Assembly: GCF_965248315.1 (NCBI RefSeq)
Contig: NZ_CBDFIX010000002.1
Span: forward strand, 2,046,001-2,110,000
DNA from: Ulvibacterium sp965248315
GTDB lineage: Bacteria; Bacteroidota; Bacteroidia; Flavobacteriales; Flavobacteriaceae
Length of the DNA stretch: 64,000 nt
Direction: 5' to 3'
The number at the start of each line of letters is the position of its first letter. Positions within the stretch are counted from its first letter, which is position 1. Both the position numbers and the translations under genes were made by a program. Of this stretch, positions 17,037-25,272 are shown piece after piece. Below the pieces are notes generated by a model. It did not search any database. It worked only from the letters and a program-made list of their open reading frames with translations, and was not told where the DNA came from.

Positions 17037-18011
17037 ATGGACGGAAAGAACAGGGAAGCTATCATTACGGTCGTCGGTTTTTTAGGAGCGGGAAAAACGA
17101 CACTATTGAAACACTTGATGACCAGCTATATGGATGAGGGCTGGAGTCCCTTTATTATTCTAAACGATTATGAAAATGCAAATCTGGATATTCAACAGTT
17201 TATTGAACGGATAGAACCGAAGTGGGTCAGGGCACTTAGCGGTAGTTGTATTTGCTGTAGCGGTATAAACGAGCTTAGGGATTTTGTGAATAGAATCCCA
17301 GAGCGAACGAAAGGAATAACGCTTATTGAGGCCAATGGTACTTCTGATGCCTGTTCACTTATGAGTTTCCTAGGTGTTGGGCTCAACGAACGGTTTCTAC
17401 CGCCTATTCAAATATCCGTGGTTGATATTAAAAACTGGCAAAAGAGGGAAGAACACAATGAACTTGAAGCGAATCAGATTCAGGTATCTTCCATGATTGT
17501 ATTGACACATATGGAAAATGAATCAGTGGATCGACTAAATTTTGTGGTAGGAGAGCTTAAGAAATTGAATCCATTGGCAGAAATCATAAACGCGGATGAA
17601 CTGGACATTTCCCTTCTTCCGAAACTTACTCCTTCCCAAAACGATGCCCAAAAACTTGACCATCTTAAAGCGCATTGGTCTTCTTGCTCCATAGATTTAC
17701 CCAATTTGCCCGATCACAATTGCATTTATGCCATGTGTGATGCCTTACCCAAAGATATCCTTCGAGTGAAAGGCTGTACCCAAATCGGGAAAGAGGATCA
17801 ATACACCTATTTTGAACGTACCCCGGATGGCGAAGTATATATTAGGCCTTTTAATGGAGTCCCGATAACAGGTCCGAAACTTTTGACCATAGGTCCTGGA
17901 AGTAATCTTGTATTACTTGAAAAAGCTATTGGAATTGGGCTTTCACAACAGAATCAAGTGCAAAGCGAGAATGAGTTAAAAAGCCCCGCGGCGATACATA
18001 AACGGCATTAA
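17037..18011 (+). CDS. G3E-family (COG0523/CobW-like) GTPase metallochaperone
   Basis: The 324-residue protein has Walker A GFLGAGKT at residues 14-21 and the metal-binding CICC (CxCC, residues 71-74) that defines the COG0523 group. SVVDIKNW and VLTHMEN provide the Walker B and NKxD-like regions, with THME replacing NKxD. A CobW C-terminal domain follows. Members deliver zinc, cobalt or iron to target enzymes, often under zinc limitation. The weak nucleotide-specificity motif is unusual. It starts a run of plus-strand genes at 17-19.8 kb, 30 bp upstream of the DUF2306 gene. Confidence 0.85.
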   Translation: MDGKNREAIITVVGFLGAGKTTLLKHLMTSYMDEGWSPFIILNDYENANLDIQQFIERIEPKWVRALSGSCICCSGINELRDFVNRIPERTKGITLIEANGTSDACSLMSFLGVGLNERFLPPIQISVVDIKNWQKREEHNELEANQIQVSSMIVLTHMENESVDRLNFVVGELKKLNPLAEIINADELDISLLPKLTPSQNDAQKLDHLKAHWSSCSIDLPNLPDHNCIYAMCDALPKDILRVKGCTQIGKEDQYTYFERTPDGEVYIRPFNGVPITGPKLLTIGPGSNLVLLEKAIGIGLSQQNQVQSENELKSPAAIHKRH

Positions 18012-18041
18012 AACGCTCAACATTGTCTCCAATTCAAACAA

Positions 18042-18677
18042 ATGAAGAGAAGAACTAAAAATAATTTTGGGCTGATTCTACTTCTTCTGGTTGTGATTGC
18101 CTTTTCGATTTACTATTACCAACGGGATATCAGTTTTTATCTTTTTGCAGATACCAGTGAATATAGTGCAATCCGCTTGCAATTTAGGTGGTGGATAATC
18201 GCCCATTTTGGATTTGCTGCTTTTACCCTATTTATTGGCCCGCTTCAGTTTGTTTCGCAAATCAGGAAAAAATACCCCAAATTTCACAGATTCGCCGGTC
18301 GTTTTTATATCATAGGCTCTATTGTATCGGCAATTACGGTTTATGTGCTATTGGCAACAACCTATGAGTTGCCCGGAGCAATTCCCTCATTGGGTCTGTT
18401 GGCCGCCATATGGCTATTTACTACCATCGCGGCATACCGGTTTATACGAAAACGCAATGTTCTAAGGCACAAGGAATTTATGCTAAGAAGCTATGTTTGC
18501 GGTCTTGCTTTTGTATTTATCCGTTTACTCCCTGGCGTACATGAATTTACGGGTTTGTTCAGTTTCATTGAGGATAATGAGATGAGAAGGACCGTTTATG
18601 AGTGGATTTGTTGGGTGTATCCATTGATATTAGTGGAATTTTGGTTGGTTTGGAGAAAGCAGCTTCTCCAAGCGTAG
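18042..18677 (+). CDS. DUF2306-like integral membrane protein
   Basis: The 211-residue product has about six predicted membrane segments: near residues 10-26, 48-68, 90-108, 116-134, 145-165 and 190-207. WWIIAHFGFAAFTLFIGP and the loop KYPKFHRFAGRFYI with a conserved His are characteristic of DUF2306. The His residues near membrane ends could bind heme or metal, but this is speculation. It follows the GTPase gene at 30 bp, so co-transcription is likely. Confidence 0.7.
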   Translation: MKRRTKNNFGLILLLLVVIAFSIYYYQRDISFYLFADTSEYSAIRLQFRWWIIAHFGFAAFTLFIGPLQFVSQIRKKYPKFHRFAGRFYIIGSIVSAITVYVLLATTYELPGAIPSLGLLAAIWLFTTIAAYRFIRKRNVLRHKEFMLRSYVCGLAFVFIRLLPGVHEFTGLFSFIEDNEMRRTVYEWICWVYPLILVEFWLVWRKQLLQA

Positions 18678-18707
18678 CGATGGGCCAATTGTATAATTTA
18701 AAAATTC

Positions 18708-19358
18708 ATGAGGACAATCATTACAGGAAGCACGGGAATGATAGGAGGTTTGGTTTTGAAGAGTTGTTTGAACGCTGATAAGATAACCGAAGTAATTAGC
18801 CTGGTTCGAAAACAAACCGGGCAAAGGCATGCCAAACTCACGGAAATAATGGTTCAGGATTTTGAGGACTACCATAAACACAACAGTTTGTTTAAAGATG
18901 TAGAGATTGCTTTCTTCTGTCTTGGGGCCTACACGGGACAAGTTTCCGACGAGTTGTTTAAAAAAATCACTGTGAATTATGCGGTTGAATTTGCCAAGAC
19001 CTTGGAGAATAATAGTCCTGGGGCGACACTATGTCTATTAAGTGGGGCAGGAGCGGATAGGACAGAAAAGAGCAAAACTTCCTTTGCACGTTACAAAGGA
19101 ATGGCCGAAAACCAAATTTCCAATTTAAACCTTAGGTTTTATAGTTTTAGACCGGCATACATTTATCCGGTGAAACCAAGAAAGGAGCCGAATTTCGGAT
19201 ATAGGATACTCAGAGTATTATATCCATTGCTTAAACTCTTTGGCGAACGCTATAGCATTACATCAACAGAGTTGGCAGAAGCCATGTTCCATGTTGGACT
19301 TAACGGTGGAGACAAGGAAATTTTGGAAAATCTGGATATTAAAACACAAATACATTAA
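18708..19358 (+). CDS. NAD(P)-binding Rossmann protein (TIP30/HTATIP2-like)
   Basis: The 216-residue atypical SDR/NmrA-type protein starts with ITGSTGMIGG, the nucleotide-binding loop. FFCLGAYTG, NYAVEFAK, LLSGAGAD and FARYKGMAE resemble the CC3/TIP30 group of oxidoreductase-like proteins. The YxxxK equivalent is RYKG rather than a full YxxxK, so the catalytic function is uncertain. It may be a quinone or aldehyde reductase or a regulator. It lies 30 bp after the DUF2306 gene on the same strand. Confidence 0.78.
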   Translation: MRTIITGSTGMIGGLVLKSCLNADKITEVISLVRKQTGQRHAKLTEIMVQDFEDYHKHNSLFKDVEIAFFCLGAYTGQVSDELFKKITVNYAVEFAKTLENNSPGATLCLLSGAGADRTEKSKTSFARYKGMAENQISNLNLRFYSFRPAYIYPVKPRKEPNFGYRILRVLYPLLKLFGERYSITSTELAEAMFHVGLNGGDKEILENLDIKTQIH

Positions 19359-19396
19359 AGCCTAGAATCGAATCAAAATCAAAAACAACATCGAAA

Positions 19397-19849
19397 ATGA
19401 AATCATCTGGTATCTTTGCTATAGCCGTTTTTTTACTCTTTACTTTTTCTATTCAGGGACAGACCCCAAAGGACTCCCTGGAGATTAAACAGGTTGCGCT
19501 GGATTATATCGAATCCCAACATAACGTGAAACCTGAACAATTTGAACGGGCCGCTCACCCAAGAATGGTCAAAAGAACTTTTTGGACGGACAAGAAAACA
19601 GGGAAGGAGTATCTACGGGAAACCTTTACCGATGCCATGATCTTGCTTGCCGAGACCTATAACCAAGACGGGCACCAATTTCCGGAGAATCCAAAAAAGG
19701 AGGTCATTATTCTTGATATTTATGATAAAACCGCCTCGGTAAAGCTTATAGCAGATGACTGGATCGATTATATGCACATCGTAAAACTGAACGGAAAATG
19801 GCAACTGGTAAATGTATTGTGGCAATTCAATGATTCCGGGAACCATTAA
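19397..19849 (+). CDS. Exported NTF2-like (putative lumazine-binding) protein
   Basis: A 150-residue protein with signal peptide (ending near SIQGQ) and an NTF2-like fold. The pattern DSLEIKQVALDYIESQ, then MVKRTFW, EVIILDIYDKTASVKLIADDWIDYMHIVKLNGKWQLVNVLWQ, as in the putative lumazine-binding family, is clear (shown here as separate segments of the alpha+beta cone). No ligand can be named. It is the last gene of the 17-19.8 kb run. Confidence 0.75.
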   Translation: MKSSGIFAIAVFLLFTFSIQGQTPKDSLEIKQVALDYIESQHNVKPEQFERAAHPRMVKRTFWTDKKTGKEYLRETFTDAMILLAETYNQDGHQFPENPKKEVIILDIYDKTASVKLIADDWIDYMHIVKLNGKWQLVNVLWQFNDSGNH

Positions 19850-19912
19850 TATATAGCGCAGCTGTATGTAAAACGCACTTTACACTGGACGCTTTAGCCA
19901 AAGGCAGATTAA

Positions 19913-20629
19913 ATGAAAATGGAAGAAAAGGAAAAACCCAGACTTTCGAGATTAACGGCCATTATTACGCAGTTGCAATCCAAAAGGCTTATTACCGCAA
20001 AATACCTGGCCGAAAAGCATAACGTAAGTATACGGACCATCTACAGGGACATCCGTACCCTTGAAAAATCTGGGATACCCATTGTTACGGAAGAAGGTAA
20101 GGGATATTCCATTATGGAGGGGTACCACCTTCCACCCGTCCTCTTTACGGAAGATGAGGCCAATGCCCTGATTACCGTAGAGCAATTAGCGATTCACAAC
20201 AAAGATCGATCGTTGAGCGAAAATGTTTCCAGTGCCATTGAAAAAATAAAAGCTATTTTGAGGTATTCCCAAAAGGGAAATGCGGATTTGTTGGCAGGTA
20301 GAATCTACTTTGGAGGTCATCAGCGTGTAAAGAAGTCGAGCAGTAACCTAATGCAGATACAATCGGCCATTACCCAATATAAAGTCTTGACCATCGATTA
20401 TCTTTCTTTGCAAGATAAAAGGACCACTAGACACATTGAGCCATTTGCGATCTATAGTATCAATGGAGATTTCCTGTTAATTGCCTTTTGCCGGTTACGT
20501 AACGATTTTAGACATTTCAGAATAGATTTCATCAAGAAACTTGTGGTAGAAAACGAAACCTTTAGTCCACATAATATGACGATACAGGAGTATTTTGAGA
20601 AATACATAAAAAATCAACAATACCCCTGA
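19913..20629 (+). CDS. WYL-domain transcriptional regulator (YafY-like), copy 1
   Basis: The 238-residue protein has an N-terminal HTH_11 domain (TAKYLAEKHNVSIRTIYRDI, residues about 25-45) and a WYL effector domain (IDYLSLQDKRTTRHIEPFAIY, then FRHFRIDFI). It is a ligand-sensing DNA-binding regulator. A close paralogue lies 1.2 kb downstream with the same organisation. Each is followed by a short gene whose promoter carries the same inverted repeat, TGACA-N6-TGTCA. Here the repeat begins on the TGA stop codon itself. The probable target is therefore the adjacent DUF4345 gene. Confidence 0.88.
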   Translation: MKMEEKEKPRLSRLTAIITQLQSKRLITAKYLAEKHNVSIRTIYRDIRTLEKSGIPIVTEEGKGYSIMEGYHLPPVLFTEDEANALITVEQLAIHNKDRSLSENVSSAIEKIKAILRYSQKGNADLLAGRIYFGGHQRVKKSSSNLMQIQSAITQYKVLTIDYLSLQDKRTTRHIEPFAIYSINGDFLLIAFCRLRNDFRHFRIDFIKKLVVENETFSPHNMTIQEYFEKYIKNQQYP

Positions 20630-20661
20630 CACATCTCTGTCACAACTCCATTTTAGTTTTA
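20627..20661 (+). promoter_or_regulatory. Operator TGACA-N6-TGTCA with -7-like box, module 1
   Basis: The inverted repeat occupies 20627-20642, at the expected -33 position. After TGTCAC and exactly 10 bp comes TAGTTTTA (20654-20661), a near match to TAnnTTTG. The same arrangement with the same spacings recurs at 21821-21855. Confidence 0.65.
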
Positions 20662-20689
20662 CCGTGAAGCAATCTTAAAAACAATAAAA

Positions 20690-21076
20690 ATGGAAATTGT
20701 GAAAATCGTTATCCTCTCGGTATCAAGCCTTATGTTACTTTATGTAGGTGCAATGCGTTTAAGTAACCCCATAAAGAACTATTTGGAAAATTCTGGAATT
20801 ACCTTACCAAACGAGGTCAACCTGTTAAATGAAATGCGGGGCGTAAGTTCCGTAATGCTCTGCGGAGGAATTATTATTCTTTTGGGAACGATCATACCAA
20901 GTTTAACCCTTACGTCATATGTGGTGGCAGGATTGATTTTTCTTGGATTTGCACTAGGTAGGTTTATTAGTATGGCTGTTGATGGGAAACCAAATAAAAA
21001 GATAATCCAAGGTATTTGGTTTGAAATTGTTTTGGGTATAGCAAATGTTTTTGGCTCGGTGAACACCTGGGTTTAG
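20690..21076 (+). CDS. DUF4345-like small membrane protein
   Basis: The 128-residue product has four membrane segments (about residues 5-20, 50-68, 75-95 and 107-125) and the DUF4345 pattern: NEMRGVSSVMLCGG, LGFALGRFISMAVDGKP. The biochemical role of the family is unknown. It lies directly downstream of the first WYL regulator and is driven by a promoter with the shared operator, so it is the best candidate target of that regulator. Confidence 0.78.
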   Translation: MEIVKIVILSVSSLMLLYVGAMRLSNPIKNYLENSGITLPNEVNLLNEMRGVSSVMLCGGIIILLGTIIPSLTLTSYVVAGLIFLGFALGRFISMAVDGKPNKKIIQGIWFEIVLGIANVFGSVNTWV

Positions 21077-21135
21077 AAATTTGAATCGATCTATAAAAAA
21101 CACAAGCTATAAACATTACGATTTAATCGGGGCAG

Positions 21136-21819
21136 ATGAACAGGCTTACCAGAATAACGGCAATTTTAATTCAATTACAGTCAAAAAAAATAGTTACCGC
21201 AAAGGAAATTGCCGGACGGTTTGAGATTAGTTTGCGAACCGTTTACAGGGACATTAAAACGTTACAAGATGCCGGTGTGCCCATTGGTTCGGAAAATGGG
21301 GTCGGCTATTATATAGTCGATGGGTATCGGCTACCTCCGGTCTCGTTGACCGAGGATGAAGCAAATGCCTTGATCGTTTCCGAAGAATTCATAAAGAGGC
21401 AGGGGGATAGATCGTTATCTAAAAATTATGATTCGGTCATTACCAAAATAAAATCGACCCTGAGAAGCTTTCAGAAGGACCATATTGAATTCCTCGCAGA
21501 CCGTACCTTTAGTTTTGTTAAGGGTAAGGTGATTGAAAGTAATGGGTTGTCCGAAATACAAAAAGCTATTTCCCATAAAAAAGTACTCGATATTTCCTAC
21601 CGATCTATTTATAAGGAAGAGTTGACCCATCGAAAGATCGAACCTCAGGCTGTTTATTTTACCAATAATCTGTGGGTCACCATCGCTCATTGCCGACTTC
21701 GGGGTGAGTTCAGAGAATTTAGATTGGACAGAATCGATCGATTAACAGTTACTTCTGAGACTTTTGAACCCAATCTGCAGTTCAGCTGGCAAAATTATTT
21801 TGGACGTTTCCAGGTCTAG
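21136..21819 (+). CDS. WYL-domain transcriptional regulator (YafY-like), copy 2
   Basis: The 227-residue paralogue of the regulator at 19913 shares the layout and many identical segments: LQSK-[KR]-TAK, RTVYRDIKTL, GYxLPPV, TEDEANALI, and the C-terminal RIDRL stretch. The HTH is at about residues 20-42 and the WYL domain at about 140-215. Similarity along the whole length shows a tandem duplication of the module. It is followed by the small 21935 gene behind the second copy of the operator. Confidence 0.88.
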   Translation: MNRLTRITAILIQLQSKKIVTAKEIAGRFEISLRTVYRDIKTLQDAGVPIGSENGVGYYIVDGYRLPPVSLTEDEANALIVSEEFIKRQGDRSLSKNYDSVITKIKSTLRSFQKDHIEFLADRTFSFVKGKVIESNGLSEIQKAISHKKVLDISYRSIYKEELTHRKIEPQAVYFTNNLWVTIAHCRLRGEFREFRLDRIDRLTVTSETFEPNLQFSWQNYFGRFQV

Positions 21820-21820
21820 T

Positions 21821-21855
21821 TGACATAGGGCTGTCACTAGCTCACTTTACTTTTG
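21821..21855 (+). promoter_or_regulatory. Operator TGACA-N6-TGTCA with -7 box, module 2
   Basis: The inverted repeat lies at 21821-21836, then TGTCAC plus 10 bp, then TACTTTTG (21848-21855), an exact TAnnTTTG. The geometry is identical to the site at 20627. Transcription would start near 21861, which argues that the ATG at 21935, not the one at 21860, begins the coding sequence. Confidence 0.7.
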
Positions 21856-21934
21856 AACTATGAGAAAAAATGATTACAGGTTTAACAGTTTTGACGGCTT
21901 ATGGGTACAGCCTGTCAGGCACAAAAAAAGTAAA

Positions 21935-22243
21935 ATGAAACGAGCTCAAGTTTTAGAAATGGTGTTATGGAAATCCAAGGAAGGTATTAGCACGGAAGAA
22001 GCAAAAGAATCCATTACAAGGCTTAATGGTTTTATAAAAGATCAACCCGGATTTATCTCCAGAAAGACTTCATTGGCCGATGACGGAAAGTTCTTGGATA
22101 TCGTACTATGGACGGACCTTACTTCTGCCAGGGCAGCTTCGGAAAAAGCTATGAAAAACAAGGACCTCGAGGAGATATTTAGTACAATCGATGAAAGGGG
22201 AATGAGTTTTCAACACTTTGAAGTTTTTAATAGTACGGATTAG
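21935..22243 (+). CDS. Small dimeric alpha/beta-barrel (ABM-like) protein
   Basis: The 102-residue product, read from ATG 21935, matches the ferredoxin-like dimeric barrel: VLEMVLWKSKEG, then a helix, QPGFISRKTSLADDGKFLDIVLWTD and a C-terminal FQHFEVF strand. Such proteins include monooxygenases acting on quinones or heme and stress-response proteins. An upstream in-frame ATG at 21860 would add 25 unlike residues and leave no leader after the promoter. It is the likely target of the second WYL regulator. Confidence 0.72.
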   Translation: MKRAQVLEMVLWKSKEGISTEEAKESITRLNGFIKDQPGFISRKTSLADDGKFLDIVLWTDLTSARAASEKAMKNKDLEEIFSTIDERGMSFQHFEVFNSTD

Positions 22244-22270
22244 TCGGCTACAAAACGGTATTGGAGTTAT

Positions 22271-22306
22271 AGCGGTTTGGGCACTGACCTAAACCGCTTT
22301 TTTTTT
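22271..22306 (+). terminator. Terminator after the ABM-like gene
   Basis: AGCGGTTT (22271-22278) pairs with AAACCGCT (22291-22298), extended by two more pairs, and is followed by nine T. The upper strand of this stem shares a 12-nt motif with hairpins elsewhere in the window. Confidence 0.9.
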
Positions 22307-22404
22307 ATATTATCCGCAAATTGTCAAAATAAAAAGGTTTGCCTTTAGCTGGCTACCACATATACGCGAACCTGTTGGTTGTATTTTCAAATGCTACACA
22401 CGAA

Positions 22405-23922
22405 ATGAAATATTTAACTGGAATGAGATGTCTTATCATGGTAATAACCATTGTTTTTAGTAATGTGGGATCTGGTTGCGAACAAGACATAAAAACACCA
22501 ACGGATAATCGAAAGGAAGCAGCTTCTTATTTCGTTCCCAAGATAACAGGTAATTACGCGCGATTTAAGGGGGATAAAATAGGCGGAGTAAAAATGAACT
22601 ATGAATCCGCCACAATTTACCCTGATTCTTCCAATAGCGAATTAATTCTAAAATGGGATAATGTAGCCAGTACATTATTTAAGGACAGTACTTCTTTTAG
22701 GCTTACCCTGGTTTCGGATCTAAATACCTTTCAAAAGTTTTCAGTGTACACAATGGGCAATGTACTGATAGATTCAATGGATTTGTCCTTAGGGACGCCA
22801 TTTCAGTTGGTACAATGTAAAATACAGGAGGAATATGTATCAGATGTCCTTGAGAATGGATTGAAAGTTCGGTTAAAAGGAAAAGGATTACCGGTAGGGG
22901 TAATCACTCAAACAGAACATAATTTGGACAACTTCTTACCCCATTTGCTATTGCCAGGCAACCGGCCGACCCGTGAGGAGTTTTTGGATAAAATGGCTTC
23001 CTTGGCCTGCCTTACCGAGTACGGATGGCAAGAAGGTTGCGTAATTGATGGAATAGCCCGGTTATCCGAAACAGCAGAGGATGGGATGCGATATAAAAAA
23101 AACCTTGAAAAACATCTATCGGTTATTTTCCCGGATGACGAAGGCATAAATCATGATTACGAAAAGATAGGGATGGAGTTTACCTCTTGCCTCGCCCAAT
23201 TGGCATTATGGAAACCGGATCACCCCGAAATCAATTCCGTTTTGGACTATTGGAAAAGTAAAACCGATTCCATTGGGGTGATTAAGAATGGAAATAAAAT
23301 TGTTGCCGAGGGAAATTATACTGTGGCATGGCCATTGGCCGTTATTGCAGAACAATTGGATAGGCCCGAATTAGCGAATGAAGCTATCCATCAGCTAAGG
23401 TTGCGTCGCAAATACCTGGTGGACGAACGGGGTGCTATTTGGCTTAGATATAATTTCGAAACACAGGAAAGAACATTCCCGATGTGGTCCAGGGGATTGA
23501 CCTGGTATGTATTGGGGCTTGCAAAAACATTGGATGCCCTTCCAAATCCTCCAAAGGACCTAATTGAAGAGTTACAACGGGCAACCGACTATTTGATTTC
23601 CATTCAAGGAGCGGATGGAATGTGGACGGTCTTTGCGGGAGATCCCGAGACCGCACCGGAAACATCGGGCACAAGCGGTGTGGCCACGGCAATGGCCATT
23701 GGAGTGCGAAGAGGATGGTTAGGGAAAGATGCGGAAGCATCGGCATTATTGGCAATGAAAGGGGTAGAAAAAAGACTAACGCTCGATGGCTTTCTAGATG
23801 GTGTTGCCGAGGAAAACAAAGGTGGCCTTGAATTTCAAAGAGAAACAAACGGATCTCTATGTAATTGGGGTATGGGTTTATTTGCACAACTTCTTGCCGA
23901 ATTGGCCCCACCGGTAAACTAG
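22405..23922 (+). CDS. GH88/GH105-like unsaturated glycuronyl hydrolase, exported
   Basis: The C-terminal part (about residues 190-500 of 505 from ATG 22405) looks like the alpha6/alpha6 barrel of unsaturated rhamnogalacturonyl/glucuronyl hydrolases. Segments are GCVIDGIARLSE, MWSRGLTWYVLGLAKTLD, QGADGMWTVF and ETSGTSGVATAMAIGVRRGWLGKD. It would cleave the unsaturated uronic acid from oligosaccharides made by a polysaccharide lyase. The first ~170 residues are a separate, probably beta-rich, unrecognised domain. A hydrophobic N-terminus ending in GSGC gives a weak lipobox. No lyase is seen nearby; it follows a terminator and is alone. Confidence 0.75.
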   Translation: MKYLTGMRCLIMVITIVFSNVGSGCEQDIKTPTDNRKEAASYFVPKITGNYARFKGDKIGGVKMNYESATIYPDSSNSELILKWDNVASTLFKDSTSFRLTLVSDLNTFQKFSVYTMGNVLIDSMDLSLGTPFQLVQCKIQEEYVSDVLENGLKVRLKGKGLPVGVITQTEHNLDNFLPHLLLPGNRPTREEFLDKMASLACLTEYGWQEGCVIDGIARLSETAEDGMRYKKNLEKHLSVIFPDDEGINHDYEKIGMEFTSCLAQLALWKPDHPEINSVLDYWKSKTDSIGVIKNGNKIVAEGNYTVAWPLAVIAEQLDRPELANEAIHQLRLRRKYLVDERGAIWLRYNFETQERTFPMWSRGLTWYVLGLAKTLDALPNPPKDLIEELQRATDYLISIQGADGMWTVFAGDPETAPETSGTSGVATAMAIGVRRGWLGKDAEASALLAMKGVEKRLTLDGFLDGVAEENKGGLEFQRETNGSLCNWGMGLFAQLLAELAPPVN

Positions 23923-23979
23923 TTCGACAAAATGTTATAAACAACCACCGATACTGTCCATGTAATTCAGTTTATGTAA

Positions 23980-24297
23980 TTACATGTTCTCGCCCCATTG
24001 TTCCATTAATTCAATGATAGGTATTAATTCCTTGCCTTTTTTGCTTAAACTGTATTCGACATTTACCGGGATCCTATCCGTTAACACGCGTCTTTCAATA
24101 ATGCCATCCTGTTCCAGCTCACGTAATTGTTCCGTTAAGACCTTATTGCTGATACTCGGAATGAAATGATTGATCTGCCCAAAACGTTTGGCCGACTTCC
24201 GGATAGTGTAGAGTATGATGAATTTCCACCTTCCGCCCAAGACGGACATTATCTTGGTAACAGGGCAATTCTCGGGATTATTGTAGACATACCTCAT
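23980..24297 (-). CDS. HxlR-family transcriptional regulator
   Basis: This 105-residue winged-helix protein has the family pattern NCPVTKIMSVLGGRWKF, IPSISNKVLTEQLRELEQDG, RRVLTDRIPVNVEYSLSKKG. Cys11 just before the first helix is the position used as a redox or electrophile switch in HypR/YodB-type members. It faces the metallo-beta-lactamase-fold gene, with overlapping divergent -7 boxes and GTTAC repeats in between. The likely role is repression of that gene and of itself in response to reactive electrophiles (inference). Confidence 0.88.
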   Translation of the reverse strand: MRYVYNNPENCPVTKIMSVLGGRWKFIILYTIRKSAKRFGQINHFIPSISNKVLTEQLRELEQDGIIERRVLTDRIPVNVEYSLSKKGKELIPIIELMEQWGENM

Positions 24298-24303
24298 TTT
24301 GTG

Positions 24304-24401
24304 GTTACTTGCAGGTTACTACAAACAGCATTGTTGCTTCCGAATCAGGAATTCTAGGCCATATCTTTGCCACACAAAGTTACATAAATAAACATAGTTA
24401 C
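24304..24401. promoter_or_regulatory. Divergent promoters and GTTAC repeats between HxlR and MBL genes
   Basis: TATCTTTG at 24362-24369 (plus) and TAACTTTG on the minus strand at 24382-24375 are both exact TAnnTTTG boxes and nearly abut. GTTAC occurs four times in one orientation, at 24304, 24315, 24379 and 24397. The third copy overlaps the minus-strand -7 box. Binding of HxlR to these repeats would control both genes. Confidence 0.55.
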
Positions 24402-24420
24402 CTAAAGAAACTGATATATT

Positions 24421-25272
24421 ATGAAAAACAATAATCTACAGGTAGAGGTATTCAAAGGCAAAGAGGCCTCCGTAAACAGTTATATCTTCAACAATACCAA
24501 ATCCATAGTGGTCATGGACGTGCTGCGTAACTCAAAAGAAGCCCTGGAATTGGCACAGTACATCAAATCAAAAGGATTGCCACTCACCCATATCTTGATC
24601 ACTCATGGGCACCCCGACCATTATATAGGAATGGATTGCCTTAAAAGAGAATTTCCCGAGGCCAAGATAGTGGTGTCCATTCCGGAAGTAAAACAGGACA
24701 TCATTGGTTTCAGCAAATGGATGGAAAGCATCGGCTGGCTGGACAACGAACCTAATTTAAAACCAAAATCCGAGGAGAACCCAACCGGATTTGATTACGA
24801 AAACCAAATAGAGGTGCTCGATAACGGTAGTATTACCTTGGAAGGAGGGGGTACTTTAGAATTGAGCAATGACTACAATCCAGCAGAGGCAGAACACTTG
24901 ACTACGGTGTACTCCAAGGATCTAAATGCTCTCTTTACTTCAGATTTCTGTTATAACGGAGTGCATCTATGGCTCGGGCAAGGGGTAGACGCGGCCCATA
25001 TAGCCAATTGGAAGGCACAACTCGAAACCTTTAAGGCCCGTTATCAAGATACAGATTTGATAATTTATCCGGGGCATGGAGCATCCTCTGATATTCAACT
25101 ATTTGATGTTGTGCTAAAATACATTTCCGATTTTGAGGCTTCCGTAGTAAATGAAACAACAAAAGAGGACGCCCTTACTAAAATGAAAGCTTTGTATCCC
25201 GATTGGGAACAATCTGATTTCTTGCTAGCGTACAGCGTGGATTACCACTTTAGCTTAAAAGCAAATGGATGA
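24421..25272 (+). CDS. Metallo-beta-lactamase-fold hydrolase
   Basis: The 283-residue MBL-fold protein has the metal motif THGHPDH (HxHxDH), followed by AEAEHLTTVY-type and GHGASSD segments carrying the later His ligands. LFTSDFCYNGVH gives the bridging Asp. The short N-terminal extension fits intracellular hydrolases of thioesters or lactones. It is divergent from an HxlR regulator, which suggests a detoxification role. The stop codon overlaps the start of the next gene as ATGA. Confidence 0.85.
   Translation: MKNNNLQVEVFKGKEASVNSYIFNNTKSIVVMDVLRNSKEALELAQYIKSKGLPLTHILITHGHPDHYIGMDCLKREFPEAKIVVSIPEVKQDIIGFSKWMESIGWLDNEPNLKPKSEENPTGFDYENQIEVLDNGSITLEGGGTLELSNDYNPAEAEHLTTVYSKDLNALFTSDFCYNGVHLWLGQGVDAAHIANWKAQLETFKARYQDTDLIIYPGHGASSDIQLFDVVLKYISDFEASVVNETTKEDALTKMKALYPDWEQSDFLLAYSVDYHFSLKANG

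Noticed and set aside
23974..23985. 12-bp palindrome ATGTAATTACAT at the end of the HxlR gene
   Set aside because: It overlaps the stop codon, away from any promoter; no supporting signal.
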